Origin: Arundinibacter roseus
GTDB taxonomy: Bacteria; Bacteroidota; Bacteroidia; Cytophagales; Spirosomataceae
Reading direction: 5' to 3'
NCBI RefSeq assembly: GCF_004348825.1
Contig: NZ_SMJU01000017.1
Location: forward strand, 23,048 to 87,047
Length of the DNA stretch: 64,000 nt
Shown here piece by piece: positions 15,165 through 23,926 of this stretch. Positions within the stretch are counted from its first letter, which is position 1. Each line of letters opens with the position of its first letter. A model generated the notes under the pieces. That model saw only the letters and a list, made by a program, of their open reading frames with translations. It was not told the DNA's origin and did no database searches. The translations under genes were made by a program, and so were the position numbers.

Positions 15165-16739
15165 TTACAAACTCTTCCAAAACTGTCCAACCTCAAATAA
15201 CTCCCCTTTCTTGAACTCTTTCATATTTGATACTGCCTGACCCTTTTCGATGCGCTCCATGCTGCGGGCCAAAATCGTGGCGTCGCGTTCGCTGAGGCCG
15301 AGGAATTTCTGCATCGTTTTAAGGTTCTTGTCCTTGATATTTAGCAGGAACGCATTTTCGCATTCACTTGAAAAATCGAAAGTCGGTTGATTGAACTCGT
15401 CGATACCCTGCGAAAGCAACATCACGACCACTCCTTTTGAGCGGATTTCGCGCAACAAACTTTCTAGCAATGCATGGCTTTTTTTGTCCTTGAACAACAC
15501 ATGTGCTTCGTCAATCAGTAATACGTAGCGCAAGGACTGGTAATCGCCGCTGATGGGAGCGTTTTCCATGTTCATGAACGTATTATAAATATAGTTGATC
15601 GTCAGAAAGGTAGCGGTAAAGCGTACCGTTTTGTCCAGATCTCCTGATAGGCTGAAATAGTAGTTTTTATTCAGAAAATCGAGATTAGGATGGGGCTGAG
15701 AGTCAAACAATTCATAATCGCTAAGACTTTGGATAATCTGCGTCAAGGTATCAGGACGCTGCCCTGTGACGGCAAAAAGCCGTTCTGCAATATCTTTTAT
15801 ACCAGGATATTCGCCACTTTTTGCATCCGCAAACGCTTCTCTCGTAGCATCTTTCAGGACCTGTGCCTGTGCCGGACCCATGCGAGGCGCATAGGTTGTT
15901 ACGATGTCAACAAATTTACTGATTCCCATGAGTCGTTCTTTCTCATTAATCAGGTTAATAAACGCCAGCGGATTCAGCGGAAAAGGATCTTTGGGCGCAT
16001 CAATAAACGTAGTATTAGTGCGCTCAAAAAACGGACGCATAGCAATCTCATCATCCTGTTTTAGTCCCTTGAAATCCAGGTACATAAAATTGATGGCACC
16101 GCCCGAAATCTCGGAATACTGCCTCAGGATTTCGAGGGCAAATTGCGTCTTGCCGGTACCGCTGCTCCCGGCAACGGCCGTATGGGCATTGTTGCGTTCT
16201 TCTTTGTTGTTGATTTCTACCTCCACAGGTTCTTCCGAATTGAGCTGCTTCCCAACCCGCAAACGAACCGGACCTGCAAAGGCACCTTTTTGTATATTCT
16301 GCGAGCTATTCCGAACGCTCTCCTGCACCTCGGCTTGTTCGAGAATGTCGGTTCCACGCTCTATATGTTCCATCAGAAAATCAAAGCCGCTGTACCGTGG
16401 ATTATCTGTAAATATCTTATAAAGCCGTTCCAAACCATCGTCGATGTGCATTTTCAGGTATTTGGTGATGTCCCGGTCAGAATGATGCAAGCCGTAATGC
16501 TGGCATACAAGGGCTACGTACAGGTCACGGTTTGAGCCAAACAAAATATCTTCCTTGTACTCTTTTCCGCGGCTATCCTGCACCATTTCTACGGACTCAA
16601 ACCGAATGCCTTTTGAAAGAGAATAAGATAATGCCACCCGGGCGACAAAGTTTTCGGGACCGCCCTGCGGAAAAAGCTTACGGGTTAATTCGGTAACTAC
16701 GGTTTTATTGGCTTCGGAGGTTTTTATATTAATGAGCAT
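15165..16739 (-). CDS. dndE: DndE domain fused to a HerA/FtsK-like ATPase
   Basis: Residues 1 to about 115 match the DndE family (ribbon-helix-like, NFVARVALSYSLSKG, then an ILFG...LYVALVCQHYG region and MHIDDGLERL). DndE normally stands alone at about 110 residues and binds nicked or modified DNA in the DndCDE complex. From about residue 150 to 524 follows a P-loop ATPase with Walker A GSSGTGKT (191-198), a FMYLDFKG strand, Walker B YVLLIDEAH and a C-terminal sensor region with MLLSQG. This resembles HerA/DUF87 DNA translocases such as those of the restriction side of Dnd systems. The fusion has one continuous frame and normal GC. It lies 15 bp downstream of dndD. Confidence 0.85.
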   Translation of the reverse strand: MLINIKTSEANKTVVTELTRKLFPQGGPENFVARVALSYSLSKGIRFESVEMVQDSRGKEYKEDILFGSNRDLYVALVCQHYGLHHSDRDITKYLKMHIDDGLERLYKIFTDNPRYSGFDFLMEHIERGTDILEQAEVQESVRNSSQNIQKGAFAGPVRLRVGKQLNSEEPVEVEINNKEERNNAHTAVAGSSGTGKTQFALEILRQYSEISGGAINFMYLDFKGLKQDDEIAMRPFFERTNTTFIDAPKDPFPLNPLAFINLINEKERLMGISKFVDIVTTYAPRMGPAQAQVLKDATREAFADAKSGEYPGIKDIAERLFAVTGQRPDTLTQIIQSLSDYELFDSQPHPNLDFLNKNYYFSLSGDLDKTVRFTATFLTINYIYNTFMNMENAPISGDYQSLRYVLLIDEAHVLFKDKKSHALLESLLREIRSKGVVVMLLSQGIDEFNQPTFDFSSECENAFLLNIKDKNLKTMQKFLGLSERDATILARSMERIEKGQAVSNMKEFKKGELFEVGQFWKSL

Positions 16740-16754
16740 GGAAAAAGGCTAAAA

Positions 16755-18854
16755 TCAGTGATACATTTCGTCATATTTTTGAAATAGTTCCTCAGCACCT
16801 ACGGGCACAAACTCGGAATGATCCGCGCTTCGGTTAACTATAAAATAAGCCCCGGCTACGCGATCCGCCAACAGCGAATACTCACTCTGTATAAGTTCTT
16901 TGTTCATAAGAGGAAAAATAACTACCTGTTCTGAAATGCTGGGATAGAAAAACTGAATGATATTCAGCGCGTGTTCATCGTCAAACTTTTGCATGGGAGA
17001 ATCAATGAATACAGGAAACTCAATTTCTGATTCCTCTACCAATCCCCTAAGCAGGGCCGTAGCGTACATTTGCTGTTCTCCTTTTGACAAAGCTTCTTTT
17101 CGGATGCGTTCCCCCCGCTTGTTGAGCAAATGAATATCAATGACATCCCGACTTATCTCAACTTCTACGGCGTGGATAAAGCCTTTTTTGTGCATCAGTA
17201 CCTGCAACCCTTTCAGGATTTGATCTTCCAGCGATTTCTTTTTGCGCTGCTTGAATTTTGCTAAATAGTCACTAAGTCCAGATGATAGCTGAGTGGAAAG
17301 AGCGTTCTTGGATTTATTGCGGTCAGAAATGGCGAACTTCTTGCCAAGCTCACTCAGCTGCCGTTCTTTCTGAGCAATCTCGTTATGTTTTACTCCAATC
17401 TCGATGTCAAGCGTCCGAATTTTCCCATCTATCTCAGCAATACTCTTTTCCAACTCGTTTTTTTTGTCACGATCTGCACGAACAACGGCGTCATCGGCAA
17501 TTGCTTCGGCATCTGCTACCCGACGACGAACCTGTGCCAAGTCGTTCTTGACCATATTGTAACCCTGCGTTAGCCGTTTGAATTTTTCTCGGAAAGAAAA
17601 TCGCAGATTTTGTAAAAGTGTAGTTAATGATTGATGCTGTGAATCAGAAAATTCGTGGAGTACTTTGAAATCAATAGGCTTGTCAATTGTATCAGGAAAT
17701 AAGTGTTGTTTAACAAGTTTCTTAATCGTTGAAAAATAAAAATTCTGAACTTCAAGACTCAGAACACCTTTAAAGTTTTTTTGCTCATTCAACAAATCAT
17801 TAATTATTTGATCTGCTTTTTCTTCAACATCTTCAAATCGATATTGGTTTTGTTTAATTTGAAGTTCTAACTCTACTTGTTGAACAATTTCTAGAAACTT
17901 ACCCCCGGCAATTGCAAAGGGTACTATATCGTAAGATTCTTCCAATTCTCGTTGGAGCTCTCTCATAGAAAGATTCAACTCTACTTCTTCACGTTTTATC
18001 GCTTCTAATTCTTCAATTGTTATTGAGTCTCCAAGACGAATTAACTTACGCTGTATTTCATCAACGTCAAATTTTATACCGGCTCGTTTTTCCTTTAAAT
18101 CATATATAAAAGATTCATTATTATTAATAATCAATCTTGCATTTTCTACATCAGCTTTTAAGCTATTGTACGCCATCTGATCCTTAGGACTTGCCGATTC
18201 AGCAGCTAATCGTAATCTAGTTTCTTCATATTCTCTTTTTAAATCTTCATACTTTTTAATTCCAAGTATTTCGGAGTATGCAAAACTAAGTTTTTTACGT
18301 TGTTCGGCTGTATTTATTTCGGCAAGAGTTACAATTTTTTCTGCATCAAAGAAGAAAAATTTTGCAATTTCAATTGGCAATAAAAAATCTCTAATGAAGA
18401 TCTCTTCACCTTTAAATCTGTCTGTTCCTAAATCTGAAATTAACTGATTTTGAAAACTATCAATCAAGATGGTTAAATTTTCACCAGATCTTGTACTGTA
18501 TTCTCTTTTGATTCTTATTTCTTTACAAGTCAATTCAGGGATTATTGCATCAGCAATTGTAATCTCTACTGAAAAGGCTTCGGTACCTTCTATCTTTGCT
18601 TGTCTATTCAGGCTATTTGCAATATATTTAGGATAACCTCCCTGACTTTCAATTTCTTTTGCATATAATTCATCTACATCGGGCATTTGTCTACCGTACA
18701 AACACCATACTAAAGACATTAAAAATGTTGTTTTACCAAAACCATTCTTTCCGCTAATGACAAAAATATTTTTCTCTTCACTAGTATGAAGTGCTATTTC
18801 ATTCTTTCCGTAATAAATCCGAAAATTTTCAAGTACTATTTTTTGGATAACCAT
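16755..18854 (-). CDS. dndD: SMC-like ATPase DndD
   Basis: DndD is the RecF/SMC-type ATPase of the DNA phosphorothioation complex. The 699 residues show an N-terminal half-site with Walker A SGKNGFGKT (34-42), a long coiled-coil centre (about 200-530, no zinc-hook CxxC), and the C-terminal half with the ABC signature LSKGEQQM and Walker B VFIDSP. The start at 18854 (MVIQKIVLENF) matches the family and overlaps the preceding gene by 19 bp. Base composition changes abruptly near 17600-17640: the C-terminal part is about half G+C while the N-terminal part is about 30 percent, which suggests recombination between two dndD alleles. Confidence 0.93.
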   Translation of the reverse strand: MVIQKIVLENFRIYYGKNEIALHTSEEKNIFVISGKNGFGKTTFLMSLVWCLYGRQMPDVDELYAKEIESQGGYPKYIANSLNRQAKIEGTEAFSVEITIADAIIPELTCKEIRIKREYSTRSGENLTILIDSFQNQLISDLGTDRFKGEEIFIRDFLLPIEIAKFFFFDAEKIVTLAEINTAEQRKKLSFAYSEILGIKKYEDLKREYEETRLRLAAESASPKDQMAYNSLKADVENARLIINNNESFIYDLKEKRAGIKFDVDEIQRKLIRLGDSITIEELEAIKREEVELNLSMRELQRELEESYDIVPFAIAGGKFLEIVQQVELELQIKQNQYRFEDVEEKADQIINDLLNEQKNFKGVLSLEVQNFYFSTIKKLVKQHLFPDTIDKPIDFKVLHEFSDSQHQSLTTLLQNLRFSFREKFKRLTQGYNMVKNDLAQVRRRVADAEAIADDAVVRADRDKKNELEKSIAEIDGKIRTLDIEIGVKHNEIAQKERQLSELGKKFAISDRNKSKNALSTQLSSGLSDYLAKFKQRKKKSLEDQILKGLQVLMHKKGFIHAVEVEISRDVIDIHLLNKRGERIRKEALSKGEQQMYATALLRGLVEESEIEFPVFIDSPMQKFDDEHALNIIQFFYPSISEQVVIFPLMNKELIQSEYSLLADRVAGAYFIVNRSADHSEFVPVGAEELFQKYDEMYH

Positions 18855-19216
18855 TCGTTTATTTCTTCAATTTGAATTTCCATTCTTATTTTTTTTCGTT
18901 CAAGCATTATATTGAAGACACCTTTTTCACTTTCTGACATTTTTAAATCAATAGCGAAAGGTTTTTCACATACTCGATCATTTAACCAATCTGATAGAGA
19001 CTCTGGCAAAACAGAATCATCACGTGCTTCAAATTGATCAGTCTTATAAACCTTACCTTCATAGGTAAAGAATGGAGAATGTGGTGGTTGATCTACATCA
19101 ATAATTGGCCTTGCCACTATCTGATTTTTATCTTCAAATACAGCTAGATCGAAAGGAGAGTAGGGGAAATGTAGATAAGCAAAGGTGAAATCGTATTTCT
19201 CTTTATATGCTATCAT
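18836..19216 (-). CDS. Small unknown protein between dndC and dndD
   Basis: The 126-residue protein is cytoplasmic by sequence, with aromatic- and proline-rich beta-like N-terminal segments (FTFAYLHFPYSPFDLAVFED; RPIIDVDQPPHSPFF) and a charged helical C-terminus. I recognise no family. It overlaps the dndC stop by 4 bp (ATGA type) and the dndD start by 19 bp, so it is translationally tied to both core modification genes. This position suggests a subunit or partner of the DndCD complex. Its composition is AT-rich, like the 5' half of dndD and unlike dndC. Confidence 0.75.
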   Translation of the reverse strand: MIAYKEKYDFTFAYLHFPYSPFDLAVFEDKNQIVARPIIDVDQPPHSPFFTYEGKVYKTDQFEARDDSVLPESLSDWLNDRVCEKPFAIDLKMSESEKGVFNIMLERKKIRMEIQIEEINEWLSKK

Positions 19217-20550
19217 TTTTTCCTTTGTTTTTTCTTATTCAAAAATTCATCCAGAAGATTTTCGATATCATTTTGGAGGCCTCGTTTTCGGACCATGAGC
19301 GATTTGGTTTTCATGATTTTGAGGGATTTCTGGATTAATTCAACGTGGTCGGGTTCAAATACTTCGTGAAGGAGTTCTTCTTCTTCCCGAAACTTGTCTT
19401 CGTGCTTACTCATGTCAATAGGCGTCTCGTATATGCGGTTATAAATGTCGGATACTTTCTGATTAAAAATCCCGTCACGGTACCACAACACCTGAATGGC
19501 TACGAGTTCCTGATGAGAGATGAGTTGAGTAGTTTCGCCCTGCGATTGTTGAATTTCCCGCTGAGCGTTCAGTACCATTTCTAATATTTTGGCTCGATAG
19601 TCGGGTGTATAAGGTCCCCAGCTATCTTCCTCCTCGGCCTCCCTCATTTTAAGGCGGTCTTGCCGCCGAAATACTTCCCGCACCTCCCGATTATTTCTAT
19701 TGAGCACCAATTCGTCCCGAAGTTCCATCAAAGGCCACATCCATTCTTCCCCATTCTCAATCAGCCCTTCCATAGATTTATCCCGACTGACAACCGTACA
19801 AACCCAGCAACCAAAGCGGCTGTTCCCACAGGAAGGTGTAGTATCATCAATTACCAACGGACAATCTCCACTGTTGGCGTTTCGGTACAGGGTTACCAAT
19901 TCTTTATGCGTTCCGCCCCAGGGAGGTGGTACTTGCATGAGGTATTGCCACACTTCGTTCGTTTCAATATCCTTTATGGGTGCATAAACAAAAGCATTTT
20001 GCAGGATGTGTTTACGAAGGCGCTGTCCTTTAACTTCATATTTTTTGATGCTTCGAGCGCGATTTGAACTTTCTGCCGAACGGGTTCCCAGCAAAATAAT
20101 AACCTCTCCTTTTTGACTGATCTGACTTTTGATAAAACGGGTAGTCGGATCAATTTTGAGGCGTTCGGTACACCAACGGAAAGTATTATTTGGGGCAGGA
20201 TAGCCAAGCCCAAGAAGTTTTACCCAAAAAGTATCCTCCAATACAGGCGACGTACGCTGTACTTTAAAAGGTATGTCCTGAGAAACGGCTGCTTCTTCAA
20301 TTCGATGCAGTGTTCGCTCCACAAATTGCACGATCCTTGGATTTTCAACCAATGTATCGTTACAAACTATATAGATATCACGCTGATAGCGAGTCCCATC
20401 CGGGATTTTTTTGAGCGCATTCCAGACCAGTTGTAATAAAAGCGTAGAGTCTTTCCCCCCGCTAAACCCAATAACCCACGGACGATTATTATCGTCAATA
20501 AGGTATTGATCGAGGATTTCCTGTTCTATGAATGGTATTTTGATGGACAT
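19213..20550 (-). CDS. dndC: Phosphorothioation protein DndC (PAPS-reductase-like)
   Basis: DndC is an iron-sulfur, ATP-pyrophosphatase-type enzyme of the PAPS reductase superfamily that activates the DNA backbone for sulfur insertion with DndD and DndE. The 445 residues have the PP-loop SGGKDS (30-35) and a cysteine set for the cluster: WCTERLK, then SCGNSRFGCWVC. A basic Lys/Arg-rich tail closes the protein. It is the first gene of the leftward operon. A weak -7-like octamer on the minus strand at 20722-20729 lies about 170 nt upstream in the shared intergenic space with rtcB, so the true promoter is uncertain. Confidence 0.94.
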   Translation of the reverse strand: MSIKIPFIEQEILDQYLIDDNNRPWVIGFSGGKDSTLLLQLVWNALKKIPDGTRYQRDIYIVCNDTLVENPRIVQFVERTLHRIEEAAVSQDIPFKVQRTSPVLEDTFWVKLLGLGYPAPNNTFRWCTERLKIDPTTRFIKSQISQKGEVIILLGTRSAESSNRARSIKKYEVKGQRLRKHILQNAFVYAPIKDIETNEVWQYLMQVPPPWGGTHKELVTLYRNANSGDCPLVIDDTTPSCGNSRFGCWVCTVVSRDKSMEGLIENGEEWMWPLMELRDELVLNRNNREVREVFRRQDRLKMREAEEEDSWGPYTPDYRAKILEMVLNAQREIQQSQGETTQLISHQELVAIQVLWYRDGIFNQKVSDIYNRIYETPIDMSKHEDKFREEEELLHEVFEPDHVELIQKSLKIMKTKSLMVRKRGLQNDIENLLDEFLNKKKQRKK

Positions 20551-20777
20551 GAGAAGGTACTAATTTTCGAAATGCGGTAAGTTACTACGTTTTTCTGAAT
20601 TTGAGAAAATGAAACTCCTTTGTTTCTTCCACCTTTACCTTCTTCGCTTCAAAGAAATGCCACTCTCTCCCCGCCAACCCATCTGGAACAATTTCTTTAG
20701 AAATAAAGAAAATAATCCCGGCAAAAATAGGGCAGGTCTGCCGCTATCCTTTGTTTTGTAGTAAATAGGATCACTTT

Positions 20778-22310
20778 ATGGAAACCCCACTGACACTGGA
20801 AGAAATTTTGATGTTGGCCCCCATCCCGGCTAACCTGCACGCACCCTTTTTGCGGGTGGCCAATGGGCTGGTGCAGCGGGCCAATTATCCCAAAGAAAAA
20901 GCGCTGGGCCTGCTGGCGCAGATGCTGCAAAATCCTAAAAAATATGCCTTTTCAAAGAATAAGGTTACGAATCTGGCAAGGGCCATTTATGATCTGCACA
21001 AGCAGGGCACGACCGTCCCGCTAAGCGAGGCCGGAGCGGCTTACCTGCCGCCGGAGCCGTTGCCCTATGTGTCGCAGGCGGAGGGTAGTCAGGCAACCCG
21101 GACATTTGATTTGCGGGTTGAGCAGCTGCCCTACGCCATTTTTGGCCGGGAGCATATCGAAGACGGCGCGCTCAAACAAATGGAAACTGCCGTTAGTTTG
21201 CCTATTTCGGTAGCCGGAGCGCTCATGCCCGATGCGCATCAGGGCTATGGTCTGCCCATTGGCGGGGTGTTGGCCACGGAGCCTCACACGATCATTCCGT
21301 ATGCCGTGGGGGTTGACATTGCCTGTCGCATGTGCCTGTCTATTTTTGATTTATCGCCCGATTTTCTGAAACGGGAGCCGCATTTGCTGCAAAAAACTCT
21401 GCTTGAACATACCAAGTTTGGCATCGGCGGCGAAATACGGGACAAATTTGATGAGGACGTGATGGACCTGCCGGACTGGCAGGCAACGAAGGTGATTCGT
21501 GGCCTGAAAGACAAAGCCTACCGACAGCTCGGCACGTCGGGTACGGGCAATCACTTTGTGGAATGGGGCATCGTGGATGTCTATTCGGCCGAAGCAACCG
21601 ACGGCTTTGACTTGGCGCCCGGACAGTACCTGGCGCTGTTGTCGCATTCGGGCTCCCGGGGGTTTGGGGGCAATGTGGCCAATTATTATTCCAAACTCGC
21701 CATGCAAAAAACCAAATTACCCAAACAAGCCGCCCACCTTGCCTGGCTTGACCTGCATACCGAGGAAGGACAGGAATACTGGATTGCGATGAATTTGGCG
21801 GGTGAGTATGCATCAGCCAATCATCACGAAATCCACAACAAAATTGCCCGGGCGCTTCGTGAAAAACCGCTGGTGATGATTGAAAACCACCACAATTTTG
21901 CCTGGAAAGAACAACTCGCCGATGGCCGCGAGGTGATGGTGCATCGCAAAGGCGCCACTCCCGCCGGGCAGGGCGTGTTGGGTATTATTCCCGGCTCTAT
22001 GACAAGGCCGGGGTTTGTGGTACGGGGACGCGGCCACGCCGCTGCGATTCAGTCGGCTTCGCACGGGGCCGGGCGGCTGATGTCGCGCACGCAGGCGCTG
22101 AACAGCATCACGCAATCCCAACTAAAAAAAGCCTTGCTTGAAGCTGATATTCAACTTATTGGAGGTGATCTGGACGAAGCGCCGATGGTGTACAAAGACA
22201 TCGAAACCGTCATTGGTGCCCAACGTGAGCTCGTGGACATTCTGGCAAAATTTACACCCAAAATCGTACGCATGGCCGATGCCAACCGCAAGGAAGGGCG
22301 CGAAGATTAA
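20778..22310 (+). CDS. rtcB: RNA-splicing ligase RtcB family protein
   Basis: RtcB joins RNA 2',3'-cyclic phosphate or 3'-phosphate ends to 5'-OH ends using GTP and manganese. The 510 residues carry the active-site set: PDAHQGYGLPIGG, VGVDIACRM (Asp and Cys metal ligands), GTSGTGNHFVEWG, LSHSGSRG, ENHHNFAW, the guanylylated His in SHGAGRLMSR and the C-terminal GGDLDEAPMVYKD. An extra N-terminal segment of about 100 residues precedes the core, as in a subset of bacterial RtcBs. No archease gene is adjacent. It is divergent from dndC with 227 bp between. Role in bacteria: RNA repair, often under stress. Confidence 0.93.
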   Translation: METPLTLEEILMLAPIPANLHAPFLRVANGLVQRANYPKEKALGLLAQMLQNPKKYAFSKNKVTNLARAIYDLHKQGTTVPLSEAGAAYLPPEPLPYVSQAEGSQATRTFDLRVEQLPYAIFGREHIEDGALKQMETAVSLPISVAGALMPDAHQGYGLPIGGVLATEPHTIIPYAVGVDIACRMCLSIFDLSPDFLKREPHLLQKTLLEHTKFGIGGEIRDKFDEDVMDLPDWQATKVIRGLKDKAYRQLGTSGTGNHFVEWGIVDVYSAEATDGFDLAPGQYLALLSHSGSRGFGGNVANYYSKLAMQKTKLPKQAAHLAWLDLHTEEGQEYWIAMNLAGEYASANHHEIHNKIARALREKPLVMIENHHNFAWKEQLADGREVMVHRKGATPAGQGVLGIIPGSMTRPGFVVRGRGHAAAIQSASHGAGRLMSRTQALNSITQSQLKKALLEADIQLIGGDLDEAPMVYKDIETVIGAQRELVDILAKFTPKIVRMADANRKEGRED

Positions 22311-22687
22311 GAATGCCTTACCATGAATTCAATTTTTGATAGTAGCATTATTTTCTGACCGGATATAAATTGCATTATATCGGTACGTGATGTTTGGAGA
22401 AAGTGGCTGGGTAAATTTGTAAACTCGGGAAGAAAAAGTAAATTTCTAAGGAACAAGAGGCAGAATCTTAACGCTATCTAAGGTTACTTAAAAGAAAAGC
22501 GCTTTTTATGCCTGTCAAAAGGAACAAAAAACCGTGTGAACTAATCATTGGTTAAAAGCTTTCAAAGGCATTCATTTTTGTATTTTACAAGTACATTCAG
22601 CCTAGTTTGTGTGTTAGAACATATTTCGTAAATAGTCAGATTTTAAGTAAAAAAATTCATGAAAAAACAACTACTACTAACCATTTT
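22311..22687 (+). other. Intergenic region with a 14-codon leader ORF before DUF4249 copy 1
   Basis: Most of this 377-bp stretch shows no gene. From 22659 to 22703 runs a short frame MKKQLLLTILCTKN that overlaps the start of the DUF4249 gene; the same frame (MKEQ...) precedes copy 2 at 24423-24467. It may be a leader peptide or the remnant of a signal peptide of another gene. No convincing promoter or terminator was found. Confidence 0.45.
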
Positions 22688-23016
22688 ATGTACCAAAAAC
22701 TAACCAGAGCTGCCGCTCTTGTGGCCATGCTGTTGCTGGTTCAGTGCGTAGATCCGTATAGCAGGTCCTTTGAATATGAAGACACCCTTCTCACGGTAGA
22801 AGGCTTTGTAACGGATGATGGGCCTATTCGGATAATCCTTCAAAACACACGGAGCACCAAAAGCACCAGTTTTCTGCAAGCCGTTGGCGGTGCTAAAATA
22901 GAAGTACGGGCCAAGCAAGGTCTGGTGATTCCGCTGAGGGAAACCGCCGCCGGCGTGTATGAGTCGGCCCCGGATTTTCGGGGCAAAGCCGGTGAAACGT
23001 ACAGCCTGCATTTTGA
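22666..23016 (+). repeat. Direct repeat, copy 1 (partner at 24430-24780)
   Basis: About 350 bp spanning the 5' end of the DUF4249 gene is nearly identical to 24430-24780; the two proteins differ at only three of the first 106 residues. A second 59-bp identical block covers the gene's 3' end and the following ATG (23783-23841 and 25538-25596), while the part between has diverged. Confidence 0.9.
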
Positions 23017-23812
23017 ACTTCTGAATGGGCGCGTGTACGAATCTACCGCGGAAACCCTCGTGCCGCTCCGGTCCCGGTCGAGCTATTCAACACGGTTTAA
23101 TCCACGGATTTCGGTTTCGTTTCAAAATTTTAGCCAACAGACGATGTCTTCGTTGGATATCTATGCTAAATTCAACGACCCGGCTGACGAGGAAAATTAC
23201 TACCTCTGGCAAACGCGCCTGTTTGAGCAACAGCCCATCTGCCTGACTTGTACAAACGTGGAGTATAACCCGCGCATTCAGGATTGTAATCCTCCTCCTC
23301 CCAATCCTCCGCAGCCTTCTGTATTTTATGATTATCAATGTGATGGCGACTGCTGGGAAATTTTGAGCGACGAACGTATCAATATATTTTCGGATGTACT
23401 CATCAATGGTAAGGATGTTCAGGATCTTTTGATACGGCAGGCTCCTTTTTATAATGGTCGGGGTGCCTTACTTGAACTCACGCAGTATAATCTCTCCGTG
23501 GGTGCTTACCGCTATTTTGAGCGCCTCAGACAGCAGGTAGAAACCTCCGGAACATTTGTCGATACACCTCCGGCACCTCCCATTGGCAACATCCGAAATA
23601 TAAATGATCCGGGCGAACTGGTAACAGGTTTTTTTGGGGCAGGAGGCATTGATGTACAGCGTATATGGCTGGACAGACGGAGCTATCCCAGTCCGTTTAT
23701 TGTGCCTCTGCTGGGACGGGGTGTTCTGGAAGCTCCTCGATTTGATTTTGTAAAAGTTCCGTGCAGGGCTTCCAGTACACGCACACCCAACAAACCCATC
23801 GGCTGGCAATGA
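22688..23812 (+). CDS. DUF4249 family lipoprotein, copy 1
   Basis: The start at 22688 gives MYQKLTRAAALVAMLLLVQC, a lipoprotein signal with a lipobox Cys near residue 21; an upstream in-frame ATG at 22607 would bury this signal. The 374-residue protein belongs to the Bacteroidota DUF4249 family, usually encoded next to a TonB receptor and thought to sit in the outer membrane as its partner. Conserved pieces include ILTVEGFVTDDGPIRI-like N-terminal text, DYQCDGDCWEI and a Cys pair (ICLTC). Its stop overlaps an ATG that begins a truncated receptor gene. The middle third differs strongly from copy 2, while both ends are nearly identical. Confidence 0.85.
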   Translation: MYQKLTRAAALVAMLLLVQCVDPYSRSFEYEDTLLTVEGFVTDDGPIRIILQNTRSTKSTSFLQAVGGAKIEVRAKQGLVIPLRETAAGVYESAPDFRGKAGETYSLHFELLNGRVYESTAETLVPLRSRSSYSTRFNPRISVSFQNFSQQTMSSLDIYAKFNDPADEENYYLWQTRLFEQQPICLTCTNVEYNPRIQDCNPPPPNPPQPSVFYDYQCDGDCWEILSDERINIFSDVLINGKDVQDLLIRQAPFYNGRGALLELTQYNLSVGAYRYFERLRQQVETSGTFVDTPPAPPIGNIRNINDPGELVTGFFGAGGIDVQRIWLDRRSYPSPFIVPLLGRGVLEAPRFDFVKVPCRASSTRTPNKPIGWQ

Positions 23813-23880
23813 AACAGACTTTACTTCTTTGTGTACTATTCATTTCCTGTAAGAACTTAGCCTGCGCAAAATATGGTTAG
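23809..23880 (+). pseudogene. Truncated 5' end of a TonB-receptor gene
   Basis: The first 11 codons (MKQTLLLCVLF) are identical to those of the intact receptor at 25564, with the same ATGA overlap to the DUF4249 gene. The sequence then diverges and stops after 23 codons. This marks the break point of the tandem duplication; the receptor that once followed copy 1 is lost. Confidence 0.75.
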
Positions 23881-23926
23881 AAATTTGCATATAATACTAC
23901 TATCGTTATGCTAGTAGAAGAATCAG

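Noticed and set aside
20722..20729. Promoter for dndC
   Set aside because: The octamer fits TAnnTTTG but is about 170 nt from the start and lacks a -33 element; not reported as a feature.
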